Shown here piece after piece: positions 1 to 11,105 of a DNA stretch of 64,000 nucleotides; positions within the stretch are counted from its first letter, which is position 1, and each line of letters opens with the position of its first letter. Source of the DNA: Cytidiella melzeri (taxonomy: Eukaryota; Basidiomycota; Agaricomycetes; Polyporales; Irpicaceae); assembly GCA_022592445.1 (NCBI GenBank), contig JABYQR010000129.1, forward strand, positions 1 to 64,000, written 5' to 3'. The notes under the pieces are model-generated. The model was not told where the DNA came from. It made no database searches and saw nothing but the letters and a program-made list of their open reading frames with translations. Position numbers and translations under genes: made by a program.

Positions 1-182
1 TGTTGAAGCTTGCAGAGAAGGCACAGCTTCCATCTGATGATGAGTAGGTTGAGCTTGATGTACAAGCATATTGCGTATAGTATACCCAACAGGTCATATA
101 ATTCAGATGTAGATATTTCAAATACCCAAACTTTGATCTATTATCATGCTATGAAAGCTACAAGCTTGTCAACTAACTGCTG

Positions 183-2098
183 TCATTTGTTGTTGTTTTC
201 TGCAAGATTTAATGCTTCTTGAACCTCTCCAACATATGCCACTTCTTCTTGTCCTGCAAGCACACCAATAAACCTATCTATGTATTTGCCGCCTTCAATG
301 TCGATGCAAAGATTATGTAGAATGATTGTAATTGTGATCCAGCGGCAAGCTTGCAAATGCTTGTGGTTGTTGCAAATTGGGGCTCAAAGACCTCTCAAGC
401 ACTGCCAGCAACCTTTCAGAGCACCCATGCAGTGCTCTGACCAGACACAAAAGCCTGCGACAATGGTGTCAAAAAGCTTGTTGAGTGGATGAAGAGATGC
501 AGGTTTCTTGTGAACTGGAATTGTCCTCTCATTGTAGGAATATGCTGAGTCAGTCCAAGCAAACTTGCCTTCTTCAAAGAACCAGTCTGGGTACTTTGCA
601 GCTGCAGTATGCTCAAAGGCGCTTGCATTGTGTGCTGAACCAACGAGACCGTGCGAGTAATCCACAATTCACAATGAACTTGGAATGTTTCCATCCTGAA
701 GAAACACAAATGAAAATGCTGAATATTACTATGATATAACACAAACATTTAGTCTGTAATTACACTTCCAAGTGTAGTACACATCGATGTTCTGAGCTGG
801 CTTTGAGCTGAGAACTACGATTGTGCCATCATACATTGCCCAACCATTACGCCAGGTTCCGCGAAAGCCTAAGTGCTCATCCATCCACTTCTTCTCCTTC
901 TCCTTCTCGCTAGGTGTCAGCCTTTGCACAAAGAGATCATGAAGAGAATCAATGGCCTCAAAGCAACTGTTAACAACAGTCTTCACACCCTATTATTTTT
1001 CTTCACTTCTTTGATTATCCTGATAACTAGTTATCTTCTTTACATTTGCCTTGATGATCCAACTTGTCCTTCCTCCCTCATTCCCTGATCCACATCGCCT
1101 CCGTTCAATACGGACTATTATGTCATTGGTTATTTCTTTGTGTCCATTCAAATCTTGGACCTAACTCCGATTGGTTACCGTTGCCTTGGTTCAACCCTTG
1201 GCCTTTCCACACCTCTGTTACCATTCCATCGGGTCAAACCCATCTATCCCCTGTTTTGGGTCCAACCCCGTCTATCCCCTGTTTTGGGTTCAACCCCTTC
1301 TCCATTGATCTTTGCCTCATGGTTCCCCTTTCTATTGTCCCTGGTTTCTGCGCCTTGACGGTCTTTTCTCCCATTGGTTTTCCAAAGTAGCTATTGTTCT
1401 CTGTGTATTGTTCTTCTTTTCTATTCCTCTGATTTGCTACCACTACTTTGGACTGGTCCAAAAGTAATTAGGTCAACATGTATAAACAGCCGCTAGACAT
1501 GGGGTTAGAACCTCAGTCTATCCACTTTGTATCAATATTCCTTCTATCAATCCATCATCTGTCTGCCACTGTGCTTGACAGCGACCACACAGCCTAGACC
1601 ATCATTCAACCTTGTGTGTAGCTACACCAAGGGGTTCTGACTTGACAATTTGTCTCTTGACAATAGACAGTCTTAACAGCAACATTGCATATATGCCAGT
1701 ACCGAACCCTCCAAAATTCCTGCCACTCTTGCAATATCCTCCAACGATGTTCCATTGCCATACCGCCCTAAGCAATAAAGCGTAATAGCTAGCTGCTGCT
1801 CGACAGGTGCCTGCAGATTGTTTGACTAGTTGGTGAAAACAGGATGATCATCGATTAAGTTCAGAAGTGTCTGAAAACCCTCTGGAGACACACGAAGCAT
1901 GTTCTGGAAGCGATCATGGATGTGAGGGCTTTGAGTGTACTCCCATGCAAGGTGCAAGTTTGGGACCTTGATGACAGGAGGTCGTGCACAAAAATAGCAT
2001 GCTTGCATGATGCTAGCAAGAATGCCAACATCAATTTGAAGCTGCATGAGAGCTTCTTTAAGGCTATCGGAAGGATTGATGATATCTTGGAGCAGCAT
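183..2098 (-). pseudogene. PIF/Harbinger-type DDE transposase, split by a solo LTR
   Basis: Cut-and-paste transposase remnant. Read leftwards, an N-terminal part with a helical/HTH-like stretch (including LGRYGNGTSLEDIARVAG) runs from about 2098 to 1684. After removing the LTR at 968-1678 and one GCAAC duplicate, the frame continues directly into the catalytic domain: YDGTIVV (first Asp), YSHGLVGSAHNASAFE (second Asp region), FAWTDSAYSYNERTIPVHKK, then SEHCMGALKGCWQCLRGL with the expected acidic residue. The C-terminal tail (LHNLCIDIEGG) lies in another frame near 200-300 and ends about 183, so at least one frameshift or unrecognised intron is also present. This order is typical of HARBI1-like DDE_Tnp_4 proteins of Agaricomycetes. 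Element termini were not identified. The copy must be inactive because of the insertion. Confidence 0.8.
968..1678 (+). mobile_element. Solo LTR, family A copy 1
   Basis: A 711-bp block starts TGTTAACAAC and ends CTTAACA (TG...CA with inverted TGTTA/TAACA ends). It is flanked by a perfect 5-bp duplication GCAAC at 963-967 and 1679-1683. It has no internal gene. It is clearly homologous to 44829-45540, which lies in the opposite orientation. It sits inside the Harbinger transposase, so it is younger than that element. The clean structure indicates LTR-LTR recombination after retrotransposon insertion. Confidence 0.93.
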
Positions 2099-2310
2099 GC
2101 TTTGAAGATATGCTCAAGTGAGCTCTGCGCAATAGGGGATGTAGGGCATCGAGGAATGCAGGTCAAAGAAGCATCGATTACGGTCGCGCTCGTCTGCGTT
2201 ACATCTCCGTGACTACCTAATCCGGTAAGCGCCCCTCGGACCGGTCCCATAGCCGGCGCTGCGAACTGCGAACTGCGAGCTGCGCCGCTGCGCCAACTCT
2301 GAGCGACCCT

Positions 2311-3645
2311 ACTCTTGCCTCGCACGAAGTAAGCGTGTTGCAAGAGTCAGATGACCATCCAAACGTCATCCGCTACTACTATCAAGAAGCCCACGCCAAC
2401 TTCCTGTACATCGCCCTTGAGCTCTGCCCGGCGTCGTTGGCAGACATCATCGAGCGACCGGACCAGTTTCGCGACATCTCTATCTCGTTTGATCCGAAAC
2501 GTGCATTGAGGCAGATTACAGCCGGGCTCAGACACCTTCACGCACTTAAAATTATACACCGTGATATCAAGCCGCCCAATATCCTTGTCTCGCACGCCAA
2601 GAAGGGGGTGGGCGAGAGTGCAGGGCACCGCATGCTGATCTCGGATTTCGGATTGTGCAAGAAGCTGGAAGTCGACCAGACGAGCTTTTACCCTACTGCG
2701 CACGGCGCGATGGCAGCGGGAACGGTCGGGTGGCGGGCACCAGAAATTCTCAGAGGCGACGTCACGATCGATGGCTCTGGTGGAGAAGACTCGCAGTCAT
2801 TTAGGGGTAGTGCTTACGGGTCGGACGTGGGCACGCCGACGGGACGGTTGACGCGGCTGACAAAGAGCGTGGACGTGTTCGCGTTGGGATGTCTGTTTTA
2901 TTACGTTCTTACTAATGGTGGACATCCGTTCGGGGACCGATACGAAAGGGACGTCAACATACTCAAGAATGCCAAGTGCTTGGATGGTCTTGAGCGGTTT
3001 GGGGAGGAGGGGTCTGATGCTGTAGATTTGATAACAAAGATGCTGGACCCAGAGGCTTCCCGGCGGTGAGTTGATTATCCTCCTTTTGTGCTTGGTAGAG
3101 GTATTTATTTTCTCATTCGCCGCGACCAGACCAGACACATCAACGTGCCTCCTCCACCCCTACTTCTGGGACCCGGGCAAACGTCTCGGTTTCCTTCAAG
3201 ACGCCTCGGACAGGTTCGAGGTCATGTGCAGAGACCCCCGAGACCCCTTACTGGTCGAGCTCGAGCGTGGTGCAATCAGCGTAGTGGGCAACGACTGGAA
3301 CACACGGCTTGACAAGTGGTTCATTGATAATCTGGGCAAGTACCGCAAATATGATGGGAAGTCTGTGCAGGACTTGATGCGCGCTTTGCGCAACAAGGTA
3401 CGTTGATTGTTGTTTTGCCAACTATCGCCAGCGCAGCCTAGAGGCTGACGGTGTTGTCACAGAAACATCATTATCAAGACCTACCGGATAACGTGAAACG
3501 TCAGATCGGCACCATGCCTGAGGGTTTCTTGTTGTACTTTACGCGGCGGTTCCCTCGTCTGTTCCTCCATGTGCATTCTGTCGTTTCGTCTTCTCAGCTG
3601 CGCAGCGAGTCGATGTTCCGCAGCTATTTTGAGCTTGCGGAATAA
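2311..3645 (+). pseudogene. IRE1: IRE1-like kinase/RNase, C-terminal part only
   Basis: IRE1 is the ER unfolded-protein sensor whose cytosolic half is a kinase fused to the KEN RNase that splices HAC1/XBP1-type mRNA. Exons 2311-3065, 3130-3397 and 3463-3645 give 401 codons in frame. Visible: subdomain III (TLASHEVSVLQESDDHPNV), catalytic loop IIHRDIKPPNILV, ISDFGLCKKL, GTVGWRAPEIL, then KEN-domain sequence DNLGKYRKYDGKSVQDLMRA and, across intron 2, RNKKHHYQDLP with the RNase Arg/Asn/His. Missing: luminal domain, transmembrane segment, Gly-rich loop and the VAVK lysine. Homology stops at about 2311, next to transposon sequence. The retained frame is open, but no normal start is visible. It is probably a truncated duplicate; a displaced 5' half cannot be excluded. 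Confidence 0.85.
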
Positions 3646-4489
3646 CGGGTCATCGACGTTACAGTGGACTCCCTTGCTTGTCGATCGTCCATATCATTGC
3701 GTGCGCTTGTTCGCTTTTTGGCTAATGAACATTGCTTGCTTATCCGTTATTAATGCTGCGTTTGTTTTGTTCGTGCTGTATCATTGAATTGTTGTATTTT
3801 GTCCAGGCTGTGTCTGGTAGTCAACGAAGAACGGGATTTCCAATATTCTTGACACACAACCAAGACAAGCTGTACATTAATTACCGAAAGAGCCTTCAAA
3901 CCACACTGGACAATCTCAATTCCTCGCCTCTTCTATGTTAAATCAGTCTATATTGAGAAGTTCTCTGCCAAGAACCCCCTAAGGGCCGCCACAAACTAGT
4001 CACATTGACAACAAAGACAATGGCACAGTTTTATTTCGCGGATCATGTTTTGCACTGCAGTCTTGTTTCAGCGAACAGAACTTTGTTGTAGGTTGCTGCT
4101 TGGCATTGCTAGTGGTGGAGATAACAAGCGACACTGATGTTCTGTGGTATTTCAAGTAACCTGGAATGATCCAAGCAGTACGTACTACATAACATAGGTA
4201 CAGACTAGAGCTTCAAGTTCATTGCGCAGATTGTAATGTCCCCTTGTTGTTGACATTCATTTCTGCATTTAGTGTTCAACAACTTGCGGACTAAGATCAC
4301 ATACATTATGGTAGTGCACATCAAGCTGCAGAAACAACTTGAAACAGATTGAAATTTCAAAAAGATTGATCATGTCAGACAACACAGCTACTAACTTTTG
4401 CTCCATCACCACCATCAAGACTTGTAGTACAGGAGCTCATCCAACGCAATGCCAACCTGTACATTTTCTGATTGTGGCATCAGCACTGC
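3646..4489. other. Intergenic, no gene recognised
   Basis: Downstream of the IRE1 fragment. AT-rich sequence with only short open stretches and no recognised domain. Part may be old transposon sequence. Confidence 0.5.
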
Positions 4490-4955
4490 ACATGGACTGC
4501 AAGATATATACAGTCCCTTGCCACCATCCTCGTCCCTCATCACATCTCCTTTGCTCCTGGACCTTCATTGCTTCAGCGCTGGTCGGTAAGTGCATTTTTG
4601 TCTGCCTTGCACCCATCTTGGACCATTGTACTAATATGGTACTTCCAGCTAGCCATATTACTGTCCTTCCAGCCCCTTTCAATATTGCAGGGCATTTATT
4701 GCTTCAACACTGATTGGTAAGCACATGATTGTCCACCGTGACATCCCACTTGCATTGGGTGAATGTATTGAGTTTTTCTTACAGATAGCCATCTTATTGT
4801 CCTTGCAAACCATCAGAAAATTGCTTAGGTGTCCATTGCTTCAGCATTGGTAAGTACATTGTTGTCTGCATCACACTTGCCTTGTACTCAAACCTTTCTT
4901 ACAGCCAGCCATTTGGGTGTCTTTTCAAACCCTCTCCAAGTTTCCCTTCACCATT
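4490..4955 (+). promoter_or_regulatory. SSP1 promoter and triplicated 5'-UTR exon/intron leader
   Basis: A TATA box (ATATATACAG, about 4502) is followed by a leader strongly resembling that of SSP2 (53040-53240). The motif ATTGCTTCAGC..TGGT followed by a GTAAG donor occurs three times (about 4567, 4698 and 4833). Each copy is followed by an intron-like stretch ending in TTCCAG or TTACAG (about 4652, 4784 and 4905) and then an AGCCATxTT-type exon start. The module of about 130 bp is therefore repeated in tandem before the ATG at 4956. SSP2 has a single copy. Confidence 0.65.
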
Positions 4956-5420
4956 ATGCGGTTCTCGACCTCCTTCATTTTCTTTTCTGCTGCTGCTGCT
5001 GGTGCATTCTACACGTCTGCCACTCCCTGCAGTGCTGGTAGAGCCTCCCATGATCCCACCTCCTTCAAATCCATCAACTTGGAGAGACGGAGCTTAGCCA
5101 GCTTTTCTGATCTACATCTACATGACCCAATTCATCTCACCAAACGGGTAATGGATGGGCCAGAAGTTAGAATGCCAGAAACTGTTTATGAGGCGGTCAG
5201 AATTCTGGAGGGATGGCAGGGTAATCTAGTGGATTTGGAAAAATATGTGAGGGGAAAAATGAGCACAGACCCCCAATATTGGGAAACAGGGCCCTATGAC
5301 TCACGTGCAACACAGCAAGAGATGGCGCAATGGAAAGTGATCAAACTGTTTGACAATTCCCCAGCTCCTCCAAGGGTCACAGAACCCACAGAAGAGATGT
5401 ATCAAGGTCTATTAATGTGA
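4956..5420 (+). CDS. Small secreted protein SSP1 (orphan)
   Basis: The 154-residue protein starts at the ATG in CACCATTATGCGG, after a 5'-UTR intron. An N-terminal hydrophobic stretch (FSTSFIFFSAAAAGAFYTSA) looks like a signal peptide. Dibasic sites at INLERR and IHLTKR could be Kex2 cleavage points. The mature part is acidic and Trp/Tyr-bearing, with no recognised domain and few cysteines. No homologous family is recognised by eye. It shares promoter, leader and N-terminal layout (MxF..., NLxR) with SSP2 at 53241 but not the mature sequence. Location beside transposons and fast mature-region divergence resemble fungal effector-type proteins; that role is inference. Confidence 0.65.
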   Translation: MRFSTSFIFFSAAAAGAFYTSATPCSAGRASHDPTSFKSINLERRSLASFSDLHLHDPIHLTKRVMDGPEVRMPETVYEAVRILEGWQGNLVDLEKYVRGKMSTDPQYWETGPYDSRATQQEMAQWKVIKLFDNSPAPPRVTEPTEEMYQGLLM

Positions 5421-6670
5421 TTTGGACACTGGTTTTATGTTTGTCCTAGAATTGTTGCCTTTGTAAGAGCCAAAAACCACTTGAAAATAAATTACACAAT
5501 ACCCGACACTATGAGCATGTGTGACAATAAGGTTGTTCAAAGTTGGCACAGTGGCACAGCGTGCAGGTACAATTCCCAATAAATGAAGATAGAATCTGTC
5601 AAAGCAAATTTGTATTGCTGATCATCAGAGATCAGATCTATTAATGATGTAGATTGAATATGTAGATAGATAAGATCAGATAGTACATAGCATGTGATTC
5701 CATCATCATTATGGCCACACACAATGCAATACTTGCACCTTATTGCATCATGTTCCAGTAGTTTCCATGACTGAATAGCAGAAGTCCCATGAGGCTTCTC
5801 CATGACTCATATTTCATATACCAAATGTATTGACCTTACTAAAGGCTCATTCAGCACCATTCAGTTATGTAGGATGCTCAGTCCTCACTTACATTCTCTG
5901 ATCAGTAGTATTAGCAAGCAGGACTGTGCATTACCAATCCTTACTGATATGATTACCAATCCTTACCAATCCTTACTCATTTTACATTACTGTAGCATTA
6001 ATAATCTAGTTACAGACATGTATATATACCGCTCCTAGAGAGCTGAGAAATAACAAGACACTTACTCCCAGAGTTAGTTGACCTTCCAAGTCATCCCCTA
6101 CACTTGTAACTTTCAATCAGAGATCAAGCCAACACTTCATGTAGCATTGATAATGATAAGAACTTTTGGTGAAAATCAATTGCCTCTCCTGCAATCTCTG
6201 ATAACTGTCCTTAGAAATGGCTTAACAAATGAACACACTAAAGATAGACAATTATTAGCTGCTATGTTGTGTCTGGCATGTGAACTTCCCTTGCAACCCT
6301 TAATTCCCATAACCCATTCCTTTTTGTGTACACAGAGGGATATGGGTCATAAGAGAGTTGACTGTACTTGAATCAAGGCTCATTGTGACATTGTTACCAG
6401 TGATAATATTACTATCCAGGTGGTTATCTTGGACAAAGCCAAATCATCTGAATGAACAGTTTACTCATGAATGTAAGTCAATGATAATGAATTCAAATTT
6501 GCCACTTGATCTCTCTGCTGGGTTTTGTTGAAGTAAATAGAGCATAGGAATAGTATTCGCCGCATGCCAGCCCCACTACCACTAGTTGTGGTAATTCAAG
6601 TAACAAAGGCCAATAGTCCACCATATTCATTCACACTACAAGCAGATATGTACATTGTTTCAACCGTCGC
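5421..6670. other. Intergenic with dispersed repeat
   Basis: AT-rich. Bases about 5620-5770 match 34857-34890 plus 35186-35275 (shared AGATCAGATAGTACATAGC), so this is a dispersed repeat copy. The rest has only short open stretches (for example 6078-6371, 97 codons) without recognisable domains. Confidence 0.5.
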
Positions 6671-8233
6671 CTAATCTAATTTCTTCCCAAAGAACTCTCT
6701 GAGGTCCCCAATGAGTTCATTGGGGCTGTCTAGCGCAGGGAAATGACCTCCTCCTTGATGCTCTATATTGAAATGAGTATATCGCTTCGCCGAGATGGGT
6801 TTTCCAAGACATACCTTTATAAAATGTAAGATTCCCGAATGGTGCAATGCTATCCTTTAGTCCCACACTAATCTCATACGGCTAAAGACAAGTCGCGAGA
6901 TATCGGTGATGAGTGAGGGAAAGAGACTTGGAAGACAACGCGCTAGTACAATACGTACAAAAGCCGAGAACCCGAACGCCTTGGATTTAACTTGCAAATT
7001 CAGCAGATCTATGGTGTCGTAGATTTTGTGTGCGTCCTTGGGGGTCTGACACCATTGTCAGTCAGCAAAAGGACGCAGCAGAAGAGTCGTTGGGCTTGCC
7101 TGACTATAGATCACAACTGAGGTTGCGAAGGATCCGCTAAGAAAGTACAGCGCCGCAATGTCGATAGTATCCTGCGGGTCGACGCGCGCCGGGTCAGACC
7201 AGTCGTGGAATTTCTCGCCTATGTAGGTGAGGATAGCAAGCGGAGAGGATGCGATAGCGATGCCGATCGTGAACGGCTAGGATTTTTTCCATGAGTTAAG
7301 GACTCGCGCGTGGTGAGATGACATACCTTGGTTTTCTGAATGTTGCGGTACCCCGCCCCGGTCTCGCCAATGTGTTTGCTGCGTTGAAGCAATCGTAACT
7401 GTGACTCGGAGAGCTCGGAGAGGTTTCCTGAGGGTGTTGCGATGAACATATTGAAATGGACTGCTGTCAGCGATTCTGGGTACTTGTTTGACATGATGCG
7501 CGCGATCATCGAGCCCTGGAGAGACGTTCGAGACTATCGTTGTCGGACATAGATGAAACTGACGTACCCAATCGCCGCCTTGACCTGCGTATTCCTTGTA
7601 TCCGAGCAAGTCTGTCATGAGACTATTGAAGAGCTTCGCAATGTCGAAGAGGTTCCAGCCCTCTCGCCGCGGCAGGGTAGACTTGAAAAAGCCTGGGAGA
7701 GAAGGTACGACGACATGGAAACTTCAAAACGGTAAGGATTAGAATGAAGGACGGAGTGATGGTATTTCTCACGCGGGAACCTCAGGACTAGATGGGTTCA
7801 CGAGTGGTTCGATGACCTTGCGAAAGTCAGCGAATAGGCCTGTAGATCTTCTGACTCAGGAATTGCGCGCAGTGCAGCTGGTGATATGTTTACCTGGCCA
7901 GCCATGGAGGAGGATCAACGGGATCGCATCCGCCCTGTTGCTCCTTTGGTGTATGAAGTGCAGCTCAAGCTGATCTCCTTCTGAGGTACTATACTCCACG
8001 AGATGGTTATCAAATCGGTTGATTTCGCTCTCGAGCCTCGCCCATTGCCAATCGGTCTCGAATTTATGCTTCAATTCTCGTAGGTAATCGTAGTCGATCC
8101 CAAGGGTCCATGGCTCCTTCGCGTCAATGGGGGCTCGCGAGGGAAACGGTGCATGTTTGATCATGGCAATCATGTTCTGCACTACGGCCTCGTCATAGTG
8201 GATTGAAATCCTTTGCAGATTGCTGAAGGACAT
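6671..8233 (-). CDS. Microsomal-type epoxide hydrolase (EHN + alpha/beta hydrolase)
   Basis: Hydrolyses epoxides to vicinal diols in detoxification or secondary metabolism. Eight exons (8233-7894, 7839-7773, 7721-7568, 7515-7327, 7276-7100, 7045-6959, 6881-6815, 6762-6671) sum to 1173 nt, or 390 aa. The start was chosen at MSFSNLQRISIHY, where the EHN family begins. The EHN domain (residues about 1-100, with YLRELKHKFETDWQWARLE) is followed by LLHGWPG (oxyanion loop region), GYKEYAGQGGDWGS (nucleophile Asp) and HQGGGHFPALDSP (catalytic His). No lesion was found. Exon 5 ends CAG with GCAAGC, a GC-AG intron. The length is normal for the family. It diverges from the acyl-CoA synthetase pseudogene across a roughly 0.6-kb spacer. 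Confidence 0.93.
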
Positions 8234-8860
8234 TGTACACTGAGGCGTTGAGTTGTCAGAGGTTGAGGGGTGAGTTTGGCGGTGAGACTGAGACTTTTTC
8301 ACGAGAACTTGTTCTGTATCATGCCAAGGCTGGGTTTGCACGATGTGGGCATGAAAAAGCGCAGTGTGTGCCTTTCTTACCGATAAGTCGAGACGTAGCT
8401 GACGAGCTGGGAATGCAGAAGCAGTGGCGACGTAAATTCAAGAGCCGCGCACCGTGCGTACGCTGCACATATTCTCATCAGTCATACACCCTACAAATCA
8501 GAGTGACGAAGGGCTTACCCCAAAGATATCTCTGTCATAGAGCATCGGCCGGTAGTTGCAGAGTAACTGATCATGGGACCACCCTCGAGATTAGCCTCAA
8601 GTTCCTCAGTTTCCCAGTGGCATCAGCTTCGTGCTAGCACCGTGACAGTATCGCAGCCCACAGACGTGACCAACAGTGCTCAGACCACTACCACGACGGT
8701 CATCAACGACTGTGACCAGTCATGCGGATTCCGTCGACAGCGAGCACGTTGCCACGACTGGCGACAGCAGGCCCTGCTGCCTGTAGTCACAGTGTTAACG
8801 TTCCACTCAGCAGAGGGCTGCAGTCGGGCGATGCACGCACGAACTTGACTCTTTTTTCAG
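8234..8860. other. Spacer between epoxide hydrolase and synthetase pseudogene
   Basis: No gene recognised. It contains the divergent 5' regions of both neighbours. Open stretches on the plus strand lack recognisable domains. Confidence 0.5.
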
Positions 8861-8861
8861 T

Positions 8862-10960
8862 AGAAGGCCCATTGCATCCACCCCTGGCCCAAAAGACCCT
8901 CTCCGGATTCTTCAACGACACCATCTTGCGAAAGTATGATCAGCGAACAGCCACGAGCTCATGGAGGACCACGCTCGCATAACCTTGGTGTTGAAAGCCA
9001 TCTTGCATGGAGATTTGGCGAGATGAATGTGCAAGTCAACGCGTTGGCGCGGGATTTGGTTGGGCTAGGTGTGAGGAAGGGCGACCGTGTGGGGGTGATC
9101 ATGGGCAACAACAGGTGTGTGCCATGAGCTACGATCTTCTAGTTGTCTCATCTCATAAGAATGCTGTCTGTTGTGTAGCGCATATGCAATGTTGAAATGG
9201 GCATGTGCTAGCATCGGGGCCATACTGGTCACATTAACTCAGCATATCGACTATCAGAGTTCGTGCGTACGCGATAGTACAAGACAGCACCGGTCCAAGC
9301 TAACTATTCTCGTATACAGGTCAGCACCCTCTCGCAAGTCGGTGTAAGCCATTTGTTTGTTGTTTCGCGCATACGGACGTCAGCATATGTTTCCATGTTC
9401 ACCGACGCCTTTCCTTCGCTATCCTACTCCTCACCCGGGTCGATTGAGGAGCCTTCGCTTCCACAATTACGACATCTGGTCATGGCTGACAATACCCCAA
9501 ACTTTACAGGCATTCAATCGCATTAAGATAGCATGAAGTGCACCGTGGATTTCCGAGAAGTGCTAGTGTGGGGGGAGCATGCAAGTGAGGAGAGGGACGT
9601 CCAGAGCATGCAAGCGACATTACAAAAGGATGAAGTGATCAACCTACAGTTCACAAAGTACGTTAGACCAGTGCTCACCATACGCCACCTTCACTCTGAC
9701 AAAGTTTCGCTTGATATCAGTGGCACGACAGGCTCACCGAAAGCTGTCTCTGTAAAGTCTTTCCTTGAATTCCCCGGTCTCTGAGCTCACTCCTTTTCTA
9801 GCTGACGCATCACAACCTGCTGAATAACGGCGTCCAAATTGGAAGGTGTATGCGACTTACTGATCTGGATATTCTTTGTAGGTTCCATTTATTCTCACTG
9901 TCCCTAACGATGCTAAGGTGTGTCCAGGCAACGTGCCGCCTCTGTTCCACTGTTTTGATTAGTCGCTTTTACTGCGCATGTTGCTCTTTCTAAGATCCCA
10001 CATTCAATACGCCTTGTGCTGGGGAACCTCGCAGCATGGACACACGGTTCCTCCATTGTCTACCCTTCAGACATTTCTGACCCTCCGAAGATAGTCGACG
10101 CCGTTGTCAACGAGAAATGCACGGCTCTGCACGGAGTGCCTACACATTTCCTCGGTGTACTCGCCTAAGTTTGAAAGACGACATACCAGTGGTGAGGCTC
10201 TTGATTTCAGCAGGCTACGGTGCAGTTCACATGGTAGCACCTTTCTCACAAAACGACGAACCTCATATACTGCGCCACAGAACCAACATTGTGGCTGGCT
10301 CGTCAATCCCAACTGCACTCATGAAGCGTCTGATCGAGAAGCTCAACTTGACAGAGCTCACTATCGCGTATGGCATGAGTATGTCTCTCGTTAGTCCCTG
10401 CGTCGGGGTCGTTGAAACCAATACTCAACAACTTGACAGCGGAGACAAGGTGTGCACTACAATACTATGCTGGCTCCTCCAGTTGCTTATCGAAACTCTG
10501 CGTTCAGCCTACAACTTACAAAAAGGGTAAGCTCGTGTCCGTCGTGAAAGATCATTCTGGTTTGGACTGACGGGCGATAGGTATTGGGCCGATGAAGAAC
10601 ATGAAGGATATCTGAAAAGTGAGTAAAGGCCCCCTTCTTGACAGCACTCTGCATTCTCAGTTGCTGACCTGCGTTACGTGCAAGTTTGTCGGACGGATGA
10701 AGGCTTGTCGCAACACCATATCAGTCATTCACTGACATTATGCCCGTAGGACATCGTGGAGAGGTAACTCCAGACTTCCTTAAGGCGCATGGATAGTCAA
10801 AGACCCTGTTAAAGGCTTGAATGTCTCCAGACAAGATGTTCGCAAGGTGGTGGCTGGTGCTTCAAACCCAGCAGGTACAATCAATGGATCAGAGACGTTC
10901 GTCCCACCTCCCCATCTGACGGAAACAATCTTCATGTAGAACGCGTCAAAGTGGGTGTGG
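8862..10960 (+). pseudogene. Decayed acyl-CoA synthetase (AMP-binding family)
   Basis: Recognisable in order: PLHPPLAQKTLSGFFNDTI, AWRFGEMNVQVNALARDLVG with VRKGDRVGVIMGNN, AYAMLKWACASIGAILVT, CTVDFREVLVWGE, SGTTGSPKA (AMP-binding P-loop, about 9718), NVPPLFHCFG, LHGVPTHFLGVL, and GSSIPTALMKRLIEKLNLTE leading to TIAYGM. Lesions: a frame change near 8930, a 1-nt loss near 9231, an in-frame TAA at 9524-9526, a nonsense TAA at 10166-10168 with a 1-nt gain just after it, and almost unreadable sequence after about 10540. Intron boundaries remain visible. The intact protein would have been a fatty-acyl-CoA or related ligase. Repeat sequence begins at the 3' end (about 10925). Confidence 0.85.
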
Positions 10961-11105
10961 TTCGTAGGCGAGGACGGCTACGACGAATTACTAAAAAAAG
11001 GTGCTTCAACACCTTTTGAGGAAGTAGAGTAAGGAGCTTGCCCAGCGGGGAATTGTTTCTGCGCGGTAGTCAATCTACTCTGCTTCGAGATTGTCTGTGA
11101 GTATC
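10925..11105 (+). repeat. Dispersed repeat, copy 1
   Basis: Resembles 15420-15560 in the same orientation: AAAGTGGGxxTGGTT, then an A/G-rich stretch, then GCTTGCCC..GGAATTG and a TGCTTC(A/G)AGAT tail. Its nature is unknown. The copies bracket the nested LTR stack. Confidence 0.6.

Noticed and set aside
1064..1461. Overlapping open frames near 1064-1461 and the matching ones at 45117-45570
   Set aside because: They lie entirely inside family-A solo LTRs and follow LTR homology, not protein conservation.
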